The position numbers and the translations under genes were made by a program. From positions 1 to 40,720 of the forward strand of contig JANXVY010000074.1 in assembly GCA_025351425.1 (NCBI GenBank): a DNA stretch of 40,720 bases, in the 5' to 3' direction. This document shows, one piece after another, positions 8,561 to 16,635 of this stretch; the stretch's first letter is position 1; each line of letters opens with the position of its first letter. This DNA comes from Hyphomicrobium sp. (GTDB lineage Bacteria > Pseudomonadota > Alphaproteobacteria > Rhizobiales > Hyphomicrobiaceae). The notes beneath the pieces are model-generated. The model was not told where the DNA came from and did not search any database. It saw only the letters and a program-made list of their open reading frames with translations.

Positions 8561-10093
8561 GTGAAGGACGATGTGGACGATGCCGTTCGCACGGCAGGTT
8601 ACGCCGTGGCGTCCGGCTGGCCGGTCGAACGCCCGGCGCAAACGCAACGATCCGGTTGGATGGCGCACGTCTCTCCGGCACAGCAGCTTGCCGATGCGGT
8701 AGCCAAGCTCGAACGGCTCGACCCAGCACTCTCGGCGAAATCCGGGCTGTGGCCCGGCCAGCGGACTTGGCTGGCCTTCAGCGCTTCCGCGTCGGCGGTG
8801 GCAGCCCTGGCCGGCCCGGCCACGGCGTCGCTGGTATTGCATGCCGTGCTGGCAGCCATATTCGCGCTGCTGCTGTCGGTCCGGGTGTTGGCGATCCTAA
8901 CGGCGATGCGGACGCGGGCAACGCCGCCGGCCGGCCACGCGCCAAGCCATGAACTTCCGGCCTACACGGTGCTGGTCGCACTCTACCGCGAGGCGGAGAT
9001 CGTGCCACAGCTGGTGCAGGCGCTCGACGCGCTCGACTATCCGCCAGCCATGCTCGACATCCTCTTTGCGCTCGAAGCCGACGACCAGGCAACCCGCGAT
9101 GCGCTGCAGGCGAACGGCCTGCCCCCCCACATGCAAGTGGTGAGCGTGCCCGATGGCCACCCGCGTACGAAGCCCCGCGCGCTCTGCCATGCGCTGACGT
9201 TTGCCCGCGGCGACTACGTGGTGGTCTATGACGCCGAAGACCTGCCCGACCCCGGCCAGTTGCGCCGGGCGGCCGCAGCCTTTGCGAGTAGCGGCGCCAA
9301 CCTCGGGTGCCTGCAGGCAAGCCTCGCCGTCGACAACGCGCACGCATCCTTCCTGACCGCCCAGTTCGCCATCGAATACACCGCGCTGTTCGACGCGATC
9401 CTGCCGGCACTTGCCCGCCACGGCCTCCCGGTTCCGCTCGGCGGCACGTCGAACCACTTCCCCCGCGCGGTTCTCGAAGCCGTCGGCGGCTGGGACCCCT
9501 ACAACGTGACGGAGGACGCCGACCTCGGACTGCGGCTCGCTCGCTTCGGTTGGCGCGTCGAGGTTCTGGCGTCGACCACCTGGGAGGAAGCGCCGGCGAC
9601 GTGGAAAGCCTGGGTCGCCCAGCGCACGCGATGGCAGAAGGGCTGGATGCAGACCTATTTCGTCCACATGCGCGAGCCCGCACGGCTGTGGCGGGAGATG
9701 GGACCAGTCTCGTGGTGCTGGTTTCAGATTGTACTCGGCGGCGGCATCCTGTCCGCGCTCGCCCACCCGATTTTCTATGTGCTTCTGTTGAGGCGGTGGA
9801 ACGCTGGCCACCTTGCGCCGCAGCTGGCCGAGGGAGCCGAAGCCTGGCTGTGGTGGATCGGCCTCGCTATCTTGGGTGCTTCCGCGCTAGCCACGATTCT
9901 ATTGGCGCTTTTGGCCCTCGAACGTCGCGGCCGCCGCGACCTGTTCGCCCACGCCTTGCTGTCCCCTTTGTATTGGCTTCCCATATCGTATGCGGCCTAT
10001 CGCGCGATCATCGAATGGTACCGCGCGCCGTTCTACTGGGCCAAAACCACCCATTATGGGTCCAACCCGCAAAAGCCGGGACCCGGGGCTTGA
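8561..10093 (+). CDS. Membrane-embedded GT2 glycosyltransferase
   Basis: With GTG 8561 as start, just after a G-rich stretch, this is a 510-residue processive-type family 2 glycosyltransferase. Hydrophobic segments lie before the catalytic domain and three or four more at the C-terminus. The catalytic residues are in order: YTVLVALYREAE at the start of the fold, DAED at 224-227 (DxD-like), TED at 317-319 and QRTRW at 354-358 (the QxxRW signature). This layout resembles cellulose-synthase-like, beta-glucan or mannan synthases, but the product cannot be inferred. Other in-frame starts are GTG 8462, which would overlap the divergent gene's start, GTG 8531 and ATG 8660. All keep the catalytic domain. 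Confidence 0.75.
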   Translation: MKDDVDDAVRTAGYAVASGWPVERPAQTQRSGWMAHVSPAQQLADAVAKLERLDPALSAKSGLWPGQRTWLAFSASASAVAALAGPATASLVLHAVLAAIFALLLSVRVLAILTAMRTRATPPAGHAPSHELPAYTVLVALYREAEIVPQLVQALDALDYPPAMLDILFALEADDQATRDALQANGLPPHMQVVSVPDGHPRTKPRALCHALTFARGDYVVVYDAEDLPDPGQLRRAAAAFASSGANLGCLQASLAVDNAHASFLTAQFAIEYTALFDAILPALARHGLPVPLGGTSNHFPRAVLEAVGGWDPYNVTEDADLGLRLARFGWRVEVLASTTWEEAPATWKAWVAQRTRWQKGWMQTYFVHMREPARLWREMGPVSWCWFQIVLGGGILSALAHPIFYVLLLRRWNAGHLAPQLAEGAEAWLWWIGLAILGASALATILLALLALERRGRRDLFAHALLSPLYWLPISYAAYRAIIEWYRAPFYWAKTTHYGSNPQKPGPGA

Positions 10094-10521
10094 ACGGGGG
10101 CGGCCAGGCCGGCGTCGGCACAGCGTCGTTCATCGCCTGGATCGCGACCTCGATGCGGTTCACCCGCCGCCACGACAAATTGAGGAGTTCACGTGTCCGG
10201 CGCGCATCTGCGGCGCTTTCGAAACCTTGCGCTGCGAGGTGACGATGTCGCAGGTCCATCGCTCTTTTGAGAGCCAACCCATGAAGTTTGTAGAGGTCCA
10301 CGGCCTTACTCCTCAGGTTAGCCAGACGACTTACGAGGAAGAGTCGAGTGTGAGGCCGCGCGTGAGGGCCGGCAACGGGCCAACGTCCCAGCACTTGCGA
10401 TGGGGTCAAGTCTGGACACCTTGGTCCTAGGACCAAAGTCCGTGCCCAAGCTCGCGGCGAGTTTGCGCTCGTTGCCGCCATTTCGCGCCTTTGTCACGCC
10501 GAACTCTTGGCGGTGAGCGAA
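10094..10521. other. Intergenic region between GT2 gene and tRNA-Gly
   Basis: About 430 bases without a convincing gene. Just after the glycosyltransferase stop, an imperfect inverted repeat AAGCCGGGACCCGGGGCTT could slow transcription but has no T-run. A strong palindrome lies at 10414-10441 and is listed separately. Frames covering this stretch show no ribosome-binding site or family motif. Confidence 0.5.
10414..10441. repeat. Long perfect palindrome TTGGTCCTAGGACCAA
   Basis: Bases 10421-10436 read TTGGTCCTAGGACCAA, identical on both strands. GGAC at 10414-10417 pairs with GTCC at 10438-10441, extending the symmetry with small interior bulges. No T-run follows on either strand, so a simple terminator is unlikely. 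It sits about 80 bases beyond the 3' end of the tRNA gene and could be an operator, a processing structure or part of a small RNA. Confidence 0.55.
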
Positions 10522-10595
10522 TGGAGCGGGTGAAGGGAATCGAACCCTCGTATTCAGCTTGGGAAGCTGCTGCTCTACCATTGAGCTACACCCGC
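10522..10595 (-). tRNA. tRNA-Gly (anticodon CCC)
   Basis: The minus strand folds as a full cloverleaf. The acceptor arm is GCGGGTG with CACCCGC, the D arm GCTC...GAGC, the anticodon stem GCAGC with GCTGA (one mismatch at the top), the anticodon loop TTCCCAA giving CCC, and the T arm GAGGG-TTCGATT-CCCTT. The discriminator base is T and the CCA end is encoded (TGG at 10522-10524 on the plus strand). It decodes GGG glycine codons. Confidence 0.95.
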
Positions 10596-10775
10596 AGACA
10601 GTGGCCGCGATTGGTACCACAGCCATCTCGGGCGTCAATGCGGCCCGCTTTACGCACGATGGAGCCCTGGGTTACCCACCGCTCAACCGCCCAACGGCTT
10701 GAGTTTAGCCGTACAATCGACCAAGTTCACGCTCACTGACCGGGGCGCCAGGCCAACCATCCTGGCAGCGGATTC

Positions 10776-10840
10776 TCGTGAACTGACATCGTGAACTGAC
10801 ATCGTGAACTGACCTCGTGAACTGACCTCGTGAACTGACC
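10776..10840 (+). repeat. Five tandem copies of a 13-bp unit abutting the lptC-lptA start codon
   Basis: The unit TCGTGAACTGACM (M is A in copies 1-2 and C in copies 3-5) is repeated five times without gaps at 10776-10788, 10789-10801, 10802-10814, 10815-10827 and 10828-10840. The ATG of the fusion gene starts at 10841, so the array occupies the place of the normal ribosome-binding site. Each unit contains GTG-AAC-TGA, a two-codon minimal ORF. A hairpin GCCAGG...CCTGGC (10747-10766) lies just upstream. Confidence 0.95.
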
Positions 10841-12862
10841 ATGTCCTACGTTGCGATCCTGACCAGTGACGACCAGAACCGCGCCGACGATCGTCGGGCG
10901 TCGGGGCACGGCATCGTGCTTTCGGGCGACCGGACGCGTGAATTCCGCCGCGCGCTCTGGCATAGCGTGGTCATTCGCGCTCTCCGCATTGCGACGCCGC
11001 TGGCAAGCGTCGGCCTCGTGGCGCTCTACGTGACGACGATGCTGCAGACGGCCGGCTACGGGGTCAAGGTTTCAGCCCCGACGATCGCGCCGACGCTCGG
11101 CAAAGAGATTGCGATGGACAACCCGCGTTACGAAGGGTTCGCCAAGGACGGCGGCACCTATGTCATGACGGCCAAGACCGCGATTCCCGATCTGGCCAAC
11201 CCCTCGCTCGTCAAGCTCAACCAGATCACGGGGGAAGTCTACGATGCCCGCAAGTCGCGCACCGATGTGACGGCGGCGCATGGCCTGTTCGACAGCAAGG
11301 CCAACAAGCTCGACTTGACCGGCGGCATCGACATCGTCACCCAGACCGGCATGCACGCGACGCTGCAGTCCGCGACCATGATGACCAAGGAAGGCACGCT
11401 GCAATCGAACACGCCGGTCGTGGTCGAAATGCCGTCGGCCAAGGTCACCGCCAACCAGCTGACGCTGAACCAAAAGACCCACGACGTGACGTTCCTCGAT
11501 AACGTCGTGACGCATCTGGTTGCCCCCGGCAAGCCCGTCGATCAGGCCACGCCCGCAGCGCCTGCCAAGGAGACCGCCTTCGGCCATTCCAACGCTCCTA
11601 TCGACGTGACGTCGGACCGGCTCGACGTCCACGACACGCAAAAGACCGCGAAGTTTTCAGGCCGCGTGCGCGCCAACCAGGGCGCAGCGCAAATCGAAAC
11701 CGCGGTCCTCGACGTGACCTATGAAGGCGGCGCCAGTCAGGCCACGGCAGCAACGCCCGCACCTGCCGATCCCGCGCAAGCCGCAGCGCCTCCGGCCCCG
11801 GAAGCAGCCCCGCCAGCAGCGAAGATCAAGCGCATCGTCGCTCCCGGCCCTGTCGTGCTACTGCAAGGCACCGGCGACCGCGTGACCGGCAACAGCGCCG
11901 ACTTCGATGCGATGGGCGAATCCGCCGTGGTGGCGGGCAGCGTCACCATGACGTCCGGCGTCGACCGCCGCGCAACCAGCGATCGGGCCGAGTTCCAGCA
12001 GAAATCGGACACGATCCTGCTGACCGGCAACGTGGTGGTGAACGCCGGCCGCAACGAAATGCGCGGCCGCCGCCTGTTCGTCGATCGCAAGGCTGGCAAG
12101 ACCGAACTGGCATCGCCCGCCGACGGCGCGCTCCCCAAGAGCCGCATCTTCACGAGGCTTTACCAGGGCGACGGCCAGCCCGCGAAGGCGCCCGCCCCCA
12201 AGAAGGAAGCCGCCGCCGAGGAGGCAGCAGCAGCAAGCCCGGCCGGCATCATGTCCTTCAAGACCGACCCCAATGCCCCCGTCGACATCGAGGCCGATAG
12301 GCTCAACGTCGACGACACCAAGAAGCTTGCGGTCTTTACCGGCGACGTGAAGGCGGCCCAGGGCGACTTCATCATCCGCACCGTCGAACTGCACGCGATC
12401 TACAGCGGCGAGGCGGGCTTTGCGAGCGTATCGGCCCCAGTTGGCCCCGGCGCAGCGCCAGTCGCCAAGACCCCGGCGCAATTGACCAAGATCGAGGCCA
12501 AGGGCAAGGTCGTCGTGACCTCGAAAGCCAGCCAGCAGGTGACGGGAGACTGGGCGACGTTCGACACCAAGGCCAATACGGTTATCATCGGCGGCAAGGA
12601 AGTGATCATTACCCAGGATAAGAACATCATCCAATGCACGAAGGTCTCGATCGATACCACGAGCGGCTTGAGCCGGTGCATCACTGAAACAGCAGTGCTC
12701 CCCGGCGCGACGACGGCGGCGGGCAAGCCTGGACGGGCCTCCATTTTATTTTATCCGCAGGAACGCCAGAAGGGTGCCATCGCACCGCCCAAACCGGTTG
12801 GGCCCGTGAAGCCCGCCGCCAGCAGCTGGGAATCGGCGGTCGAACCCAGCAAGCCGCATTGA
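10841..12862 (+). CDS. lptC/lptA: LptC-LptA-LptA fusion, LPS transport periplasmic bridge
   Basis: A continuous 673-residue reading frame. Residues 1-45 are cytosolic and basic, and 48-67 form one membrane segment (the LptC anchor). Residues 85-230 form an LptC-like beta-jellyroll domain. A first OstA/LptA-like region begins at about 251 (NAPIDVTSDRLDVHD) and runs to about 430, interrupted by an Ala/Pro linker at 298-328. A second begins at about 478 (NAPVDIEADRLNVDD) and runs to about 613. Further Ala/Pro/Lys linkers separate them, and a Pro-rich tail ends the protein. In the standard pathway LptC and LptA are separate and stack to carry LPS across the periplasm. Here both sit in one chain, directly before lptB and in the place where lptC and lptA are normally two genes. 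The ATG has no ribosome-binding site and directly follows the 13-bp repeat array. Confidence 0.85.
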   Translation: MSYVAILTSDDQNRADDRRASGHGIVLSGDRTREFRRALWHSVVIRALRIATPLASVGLVALYVTTMLQTAGYGVKVSAPTIAPTLGKEIAMDNPRYEGFAKDGGTYVMTAKTAIPDLANPSLVKLNQITGEVYDARKSRTDVTAAHGLFDSKANKLDLTGGIDIVTQTGMHATLQSATMMTKEGTLQSNTPVVVEMPSAKVTANQLTLNQKTHDVTFLDNVVTHLVAPGKPVDQATPAAPAKETAFGHSNAPIDVTSDRLDVHDTQKTAKFSGRVRANQGAAQIETAVLDVTYEGGASQATAATPAPADPAQAAAPPAPEAAPPAAKIKRIVAPGPVVLLQGTGDRVTGNSADFDAMGESAVVAGSVTMTSGVDRRATSDRAEFQQKSDTILLTGNVVVNAGRNEMRGRRLFVDRKAGKTELASPADGALPKSRIFTRLYQGDGQPAKAPAPKKEAAAEEAAAASPAGIMSFKTDPNAPVDIEADRLNVDDTKKLAVFTGDVKAAQGDFIIRTVELHAIYSGEAGFASVSAPVGPGAAPVAKTPAQLTKIEAKGKVVVTSKASQQVTGDWATFDTKANTVIIGGKEVIITQDKNIIQCTKVSIDTTSGLSRCITETAVLPGATTAAGKPGRASILFYPQERQKGAIAPPKPVGPVKPAASSWESAVEPSKPH

Positions 12863-12932
12863 TGCGATGGGCTGTTGACGCGATGACAGATGTGGCGACA
12901 CTGAAATCCGTGCAGCTGCCGAGGAGTGCGCG

Positions 12933-13805
12933 TTGAGACTGTTCCCCTTGAAATCGAAAGCCCGCGTCTCGGCCCCCGCCGACGGCGGTGGTGGCGGTGG
13001 TGGCGGCGGTGGTGGTGGCTACCCCCAGCAGGACTATGAGGCCGCGAGCGCCTACCTCGACGAGGCGGCCGGCGGCGAAGGCTGGCTGACCGCTTTCGAC
13101 GTCAAGAAAACCTACGGCAAGCGCCTCGTGGTGAAAGGCGTGAGCCTCGCGGTGGGCCGCGGCGAGAGCGTGGGCCTACTCGGCCCCAACGGCGCGGGCA
13201 AGACGACCGTGTTCTATATGATTACGGGGCTGGTGGCCGCCGACGCTGGCGCGATCACGATCGACGGCCGAAACATCACGCAGCTGCCGATGTACCGCCG
13301 CGCGCGGTTGGGCATCGGCTACCTGCCGCAGGAACAATCGATCTTTCGTGGCCTGACGGTCGAACAGAACATCATGGCGGTGCTGGAACTGGTGGAGCCC
13401 AAGAAGAAGGCGCGCCAGGAGCAATTGGACAGCCTGCTGGAAGAATTTCACATCACGCGGCTACGCAAGTCGCCCTCGATCGCGCTTTCGGGCGGCGAGC
13501 GGCGGCGATGCGAAATTGCGCGTGCCTTAGCCTCGCGGCCCTCGTTCATCCTGCTCGACGAACCGTTTGCCGGCATCGACCCGATCGCGGTCGGCGATAT
13601 CCAACAATTGGTCCGCCACTTGACCGACCGCGGGATCGGCGTTCTCATCACGGACCACAACGTGCGCGAGACGCTGAGCCTGATCGACCGGGCCTATATC
13701 ATCTACGATGGTCAAGTTCTGACACAAGGTAAGCCTTCGGAAGTCATAAATAATGAGGATGTGAAGCGGGTCTACCTGGGGGATATGTTCGTTAACGGCC
13801 GTTGA
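12933..13805 (+). CDS. lptB: LPS export ABC transporter ATPase LptB
   Basis: A 290-residue ABC ATPase that powers LPS extraction with LptF and LptG, which are not in this window. Walker A GPNGAGKT is at 84-91, the Q-loop in [12 protein letters not shown], the signature LSGGERRR and Walker [14 protein letters not shown]. The sequence around them ([30 protein letters not shown]) is characteristic of LptB. The start is a TTG at 12933, supported by GAGGAG six bases upstream and by the lack of any usable start before the Walker A region. This gives an N-terminal extension of about 50 residues carrying twelve consecutive glycines (18-29) that typical LptB (about 240 residues) lacks. It lies 70 bases downstream of the LptC-LptA fusion, probably in one operon. 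Confidence 0.93.
   Translation: MRLFPLKSKARVSAPADGGGGGGGGGGGGYPQQDYEAASAYLDEAAGGEGWLTAFDVKKTYGKRLVVKGVSLAVGRGESVGLLGPNGAGKTTVFYMITGLVAADAGAITIDGRNITQLPMYRRARLGIGYLPQEQSIFRGLTVEQNIMAVLELVEPKKKARQEQLDSLLEEFHITRLRKSPSIALSGGERRRCEIARALASRPSFILLDEPFAGIDPIAVGDIQQLVRHLTDRGIGVLITDHNVRETLSLIDRAYIIYDGQVLTQGKPSEVINNEDVKRVYLGDMFVNGR
12984..13019 (+). repeat. GGY triplet tract encoding twelve glycines
   Basis: Twelve consecutive GGC or GGT codons inside the 5' end of lptB. Such a tract can expand or contract in steps of three bases without breaking the frame, so length differences between strains are likely. Confidence 0.9.
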
Positions 13806-13875
13806 TCTATGGTGCCCCCGGAGATTTCAGGACGCTAGACTAGACGGCCAAAGATCGACGGCCAGGGAACGACGG

Positions 13876-15435
13876 ATGGCACTATCGGCAAAATTGGAGA
13901 TGCGCCAAGGCCAGCAGCTGGTGATGACACCCCAGCTGCAGCAGGCGATCAAGCTGCTTCAGCTCTCCAATATGGAACTGAGCCAATTCATCGACCAGGA
14001 ACTCGAGCGCAACCCGTTGCTGGAGCGCGACGAGGCGGAATCTACGCCGGCGCCTGAGCGGGCGGAACCCACGCCCGACCTGGCCGACACCCAGAGCCGG
14101 CCCGAAGCTGACGCCTCCGAAGACAATTGGCTCGATCTGGCGAAACCCGCCGCCGACCCGGCCTCGGCCCTCGACACCGATCATGAAAATATCTGCCCCG
14201 ATACGGCGCCCGGCGACTACGCCCAGGAGACAGGCGGCGCGGCACTTTCGGGCGGCATAATGGCGGGTGCGCGCGAGATCGGCTCAAGTTTTGCTGACGA
14301 CGACTACAACCTCGAAGCTTTCGTGGCTGAGGACGTATCCCTCAAGGACCACCTCGCCCGACAGGCGTCGCTGGCGCTCCCCAATCATATCGATCAGATG
14401 ATCGGCCAGCATCTGGTCGACCTCGTCGACGATGCCGGCTACCTTTCGGCCGACGTAGCATTGCTGGCCGAGCGCTTAGGCGCGGATCAGAAGCACATCG
14501 AGCAAGTGTTGGCGACGCTCCAGACGTTCGATCCCCCGGGCGTTTTCGCCCGCTCTCTAGCCGAGTGCCTCGCGCTCCAGCTCAAAGATCAGAACCGCTA
14601 TGACCCCCAGATCGCAGCGCTGCTCGACAACTTGCATCTGCTCGCCGCCCACAACATTGCAGCGCTGCGCAAGGCGGTCGACTGCGACATGGACGAACTG
14701 AGCGACATGATCGCCGAGATCAAGCAACTGAACCCCAAGCCGGGCCTGGCGTTCGGCTCGGTCCAGCTGCAGCCGGTCGTGCCCGACGTGTCGGTGCGCG
14801 CAGCCGCCGACGGCAGCTGGCTGATCGAGCTGAATTCGGACACGCTGCCCCGCGTGCTGGTCAACCGCAGCTATTTCGCGCGCGTCTCGAAAACCTCCAC
14901 GGCTGCCAAGGACAAAGGCTACCTCATGGAATGCCTGCAGACGGCGAACTGGCTGGTCAAAAGCCTCGACCAGCGCGCGCGCACGATCCTGCGGGTGTCT
15001 GAGGAGATCGTACGCCAGCAGGATGCGTTCTTCATGCACGGCGTCCAGTACTTGCGGCCGCTCAACCTCAAGACGGTGGCCGACGCCATTTCCATGCACG
15101 AATCGACGGTCTCGCGCGTGACGTCGAACAAATACATGACGACACCGCGCGGAATCTTCGAACTCAAGTACTTCTTCACATCCTCGATCCAGTCGGCCGG
15201 CGAGGGCGAGGCCCATTCTTCCGAAGCCGTGCGCCATCGCATCAAGCAGATGATCGACGCCGAAGGCGCCCGCGGCGTTCTGTCCGACGACAAGATCGTC
15301 GAGAAACTAAAGACGGACGGCATCGAGATCGCCCGCCGCACAGTTGCTAAGTATCGGGAAGCCTTGAGAATTCCGTCATCCGTCCAGCGCCGCCGGGAAA
15401 AGAAGATGACCAGCCACGGCATGCGCGTACCTTGA
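13876..15435 (+). CDS. rpoN: RNA polymerase sigma-54 factor RpoN
   Basis: A 519-residue sigma-54. Region I is the Gln/Leu-rich N-terminus (QLVMTPQLQQAIKLLQLSN), which contacts activators. An acidic region II covers about 55-150, a core-binding domain follows, then a helix-turn-helix (SMHESTVSRVTSNKYM). The RpoN box ARRTVAKYRE at about 486-495 recognises the -24 element. Length and motif order are normal. ATG 13876 is preceded by AGGGAACG. Position after lptB and before hpf and ptsN is the standard proteobacterial arrangement. It directs nitrogen, carbon and other activator-dependent transcription. Confidence 0.97.
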   Translation: MALSAKLEMRQGQQLVMTPQLQQAIKLLQLSNMELSQFIDQELERNPLLERDEAESTPAPERAEPTPDLADTQSRPEADASEDNWLDLAKPAADPASALDTDHENICPDTAPGDYAQETGGAALSGGIMAGAREIGSSFADDDYNLEAFVAEDVSLKDHLARQASLALPNHIDQMIGQHLVDLVDDAGYLSADVALLAERLGADQKHIEQVLATLQTFDPPGVFARSLAECLALQLKDQNRYDPQIAALLDNLHLLAAHNIAALRKAVDCDMDELSDMIAEIKQLNPKPGLAFGSVQLQPVVPDVSVRAAADGSWLIELNSDTLPRVLVNRSYFARVSKTSTAAKDKGYLMECLQTANWLVKSLDQRARTILRVSEEIVRQQDAFFMHGVQYLRPLNLKTVADAISMHESTVSRVTSNKYMTTPRGIFELKYFFTSSIQSAGEGEAHSSEAVRHRIKQMIDAEGARGVLSDDKIVEKLKTDGIEIARRTVAKYREALRIPSSVQRRREKKMTSHGMRVP

Positions 15436-15490
15436 GCGAAATCACAAACGATTGCTAAACCCTGGGCAATAATTTGACCGCGACCATGAA

Positions 15491-15519
15491 TTGACAGGCC
15501 CCGCGGCGCGACCTAGCCT
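15491..15519 (+). promoter_or_regulatory. Candidate sigma-70-type promoter for hpf
   Basis: TTGACA at 15491-15496, a 17-base spacer, and TAGCCT at 15514-15519. It lies in the 301-base gap between rpoN and hpf and would give hpf its own transcript with a leader of roughly 210 bases. No -24/-12 (GG-N10-GC) sigma-54 promoter was seen in the gap. Confidence 0.5.
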
Positions 15520-15547
15520 TTGAGTTGTCGAGCGCGCTGCGCGCCCT

Positions 15548-15573
15548 GACGAACGGTCCAGACGAACGGTCCA
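15548..15573 (+). repeat. Two tandem copies of a 13-bp unit in the hpf leader
   Basis: GACGAACGGTCCA occurs twice back to back at 15548-15560 and 15561-15573. It is followed by AAAAGACCGCC, whose GACCG could pair with CGGTC of either unit. The sequence is unrelated to the 13-mer array before lptC/lptA, although the unit length is the same. Confidence 0.85.
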
Positions 15574-15736
15574 AAAGACCGCCATTAGAACAGTCATCTG
15601 ATTACCAGCCCGTTCGCGGCTGGACGGCCCCTTCAGCGAGAACGCGATGACGCCACCTCAGCTTCCGGTCCAAGCAACGTTTCATTCCCCAAACACACCC
15701 TGTGTTGACGCAATCCATCAGCGTTAGGACCACTCC

Positions 15737-16327
15737 ATGACCCTGCAAGTGACGGGCAAAAACGTCGAAGCCGGCGACGCCTTCAAGATCTACATCACCG
15801 ACAAACTTGGCGACGCGCTGGACAAATATATTGGCCCGGAAATATCAGGCCACGTCAGGCTCGAAAAAGAGCGCGGCCGTTTCCGCACCGATTGTTCCAT
15901 CCGGCTGAAGACCGGTTTGCTGCTGGAATCCCACGGCGAAGGTGCCGATGCGTATGCGAGCGCGGATGCCGCCGTCGAACGCATGGATAAGCGCTTGCGG
16001 CGCTACAAGCGCCGCCTGAAAAGTCATCACAATGGCCACGGCCATGATCAAAAAGTGCCCGAGACGTCCGCCACCGACTTCACCGTGCGCGCCGACGAAG
16101 ACGAGGCCGACGCCCATATCGCGCTAAGCGAGCATCCGGTGATCATCGCCGAGGCTGAGCGCGGCATCAAGGAACTGCCCGTGAGCGAGGCCGTTATGCA
16201 TCTGGACGTCACGGATCGAGCGTTTTTCGTGTTCCGCAACGCATCGCACGGTGGATTGAACGTCGTCTACCGTCGCACCGACGGGCATATCGGCTGGATC
16301 GATGCTAAGAACGGCACGGACGCGTAG
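15737..16327 (+). CDS. hpf: Long ribosome hibernation-promoting factor
   Basis: A 196-residue long-form HPF. Residues 1-100 are the S30AE ribosome-binding domain (MTLQVTGKNVEAGDAFKIYI, with the basic RMDKRLRRYKRRLKSH at its end). A His/Asp-rich linker of about 35 residues follows, then the C-terminal dimerisation domain (PVIIAEAERGIKELPVSEAVMHLD...VVYRRTDGHIGWID). Long HPFs join two 70S ribosomes into inactive 100S dimers in stationary phase. The start ATG 15737 follows TTAGGACC. Normal neighbour of rpoN. Confidence 0.95.
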   Translation: MTLQVTGKNVEAGDAFKIYITDKLGDALDKYIGPEISGHVRLEKERGRFRTDCSIRLKTGLLLESHGEGADAYASADAAVERMDKRLRRYKRRLKSHHNGHGHDQKVPETSATDFTVRADEDEADAHIALSEHPVIIAEAERGIKELPVSEAVMHLDVTDRAFFVFRNASHGGLNVVYRRTDGHIGWIDAKNGTDA

Positions 16328-16635
16328 CGAATCAGCCGCACGTCCAGATTGCGCAGGCAGAGTTGCATATAGCCATGGCAATCTGGTACGTGCGGCATGG
16401 ATTATGCAAAACCGGATTCAGGTAGTACGGGGTTCAAGTAGAACGGGGATACCGCCGTCAGTCCGTAGATTGCGTTTATTATCACTCGATTCAGAAGCCA
16501 ACGCAGAGTAGGCGCCGGTCGCGTCACGCGCGGCAGGACAACGGTTGCAAACGTGTTCGGTTGCACGACGACTCTGCCGCTACCAATTATGAAGCCGTAC
16601 GTTATGAAGCCCGAAAGGCTCGCAGGACACGCAAG
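16328..16635. other. Intergenic region between hpf and ptsN
   Basis: About 308 bases. An imperfect direct repeat (AGTACGGGGTTCA / AGTAGAACGGGGA) lies near 16423-16450. No clear promoter pair, riboswitch or gene could be identified. A frame upstream of ptsN is open from 16561 but its extra 25 residues look non-conserved. Confidence 0.4.

Noticed and set aside
10491-10739. Plus-strand ORF encoding MERVKGIEPSYSAWEAAALP
   Set aside because: It is the well-known false protein produced by reading the antisense strand of tRNA-Gly; the tRNA explains the sequence.
15436-15736. Sigma-54 promoter for hpf
   Set aside because: No GG-N10-GC element with TGGCAC-like and TTGC-like halves could be found; the sigma-70-type pair is better.
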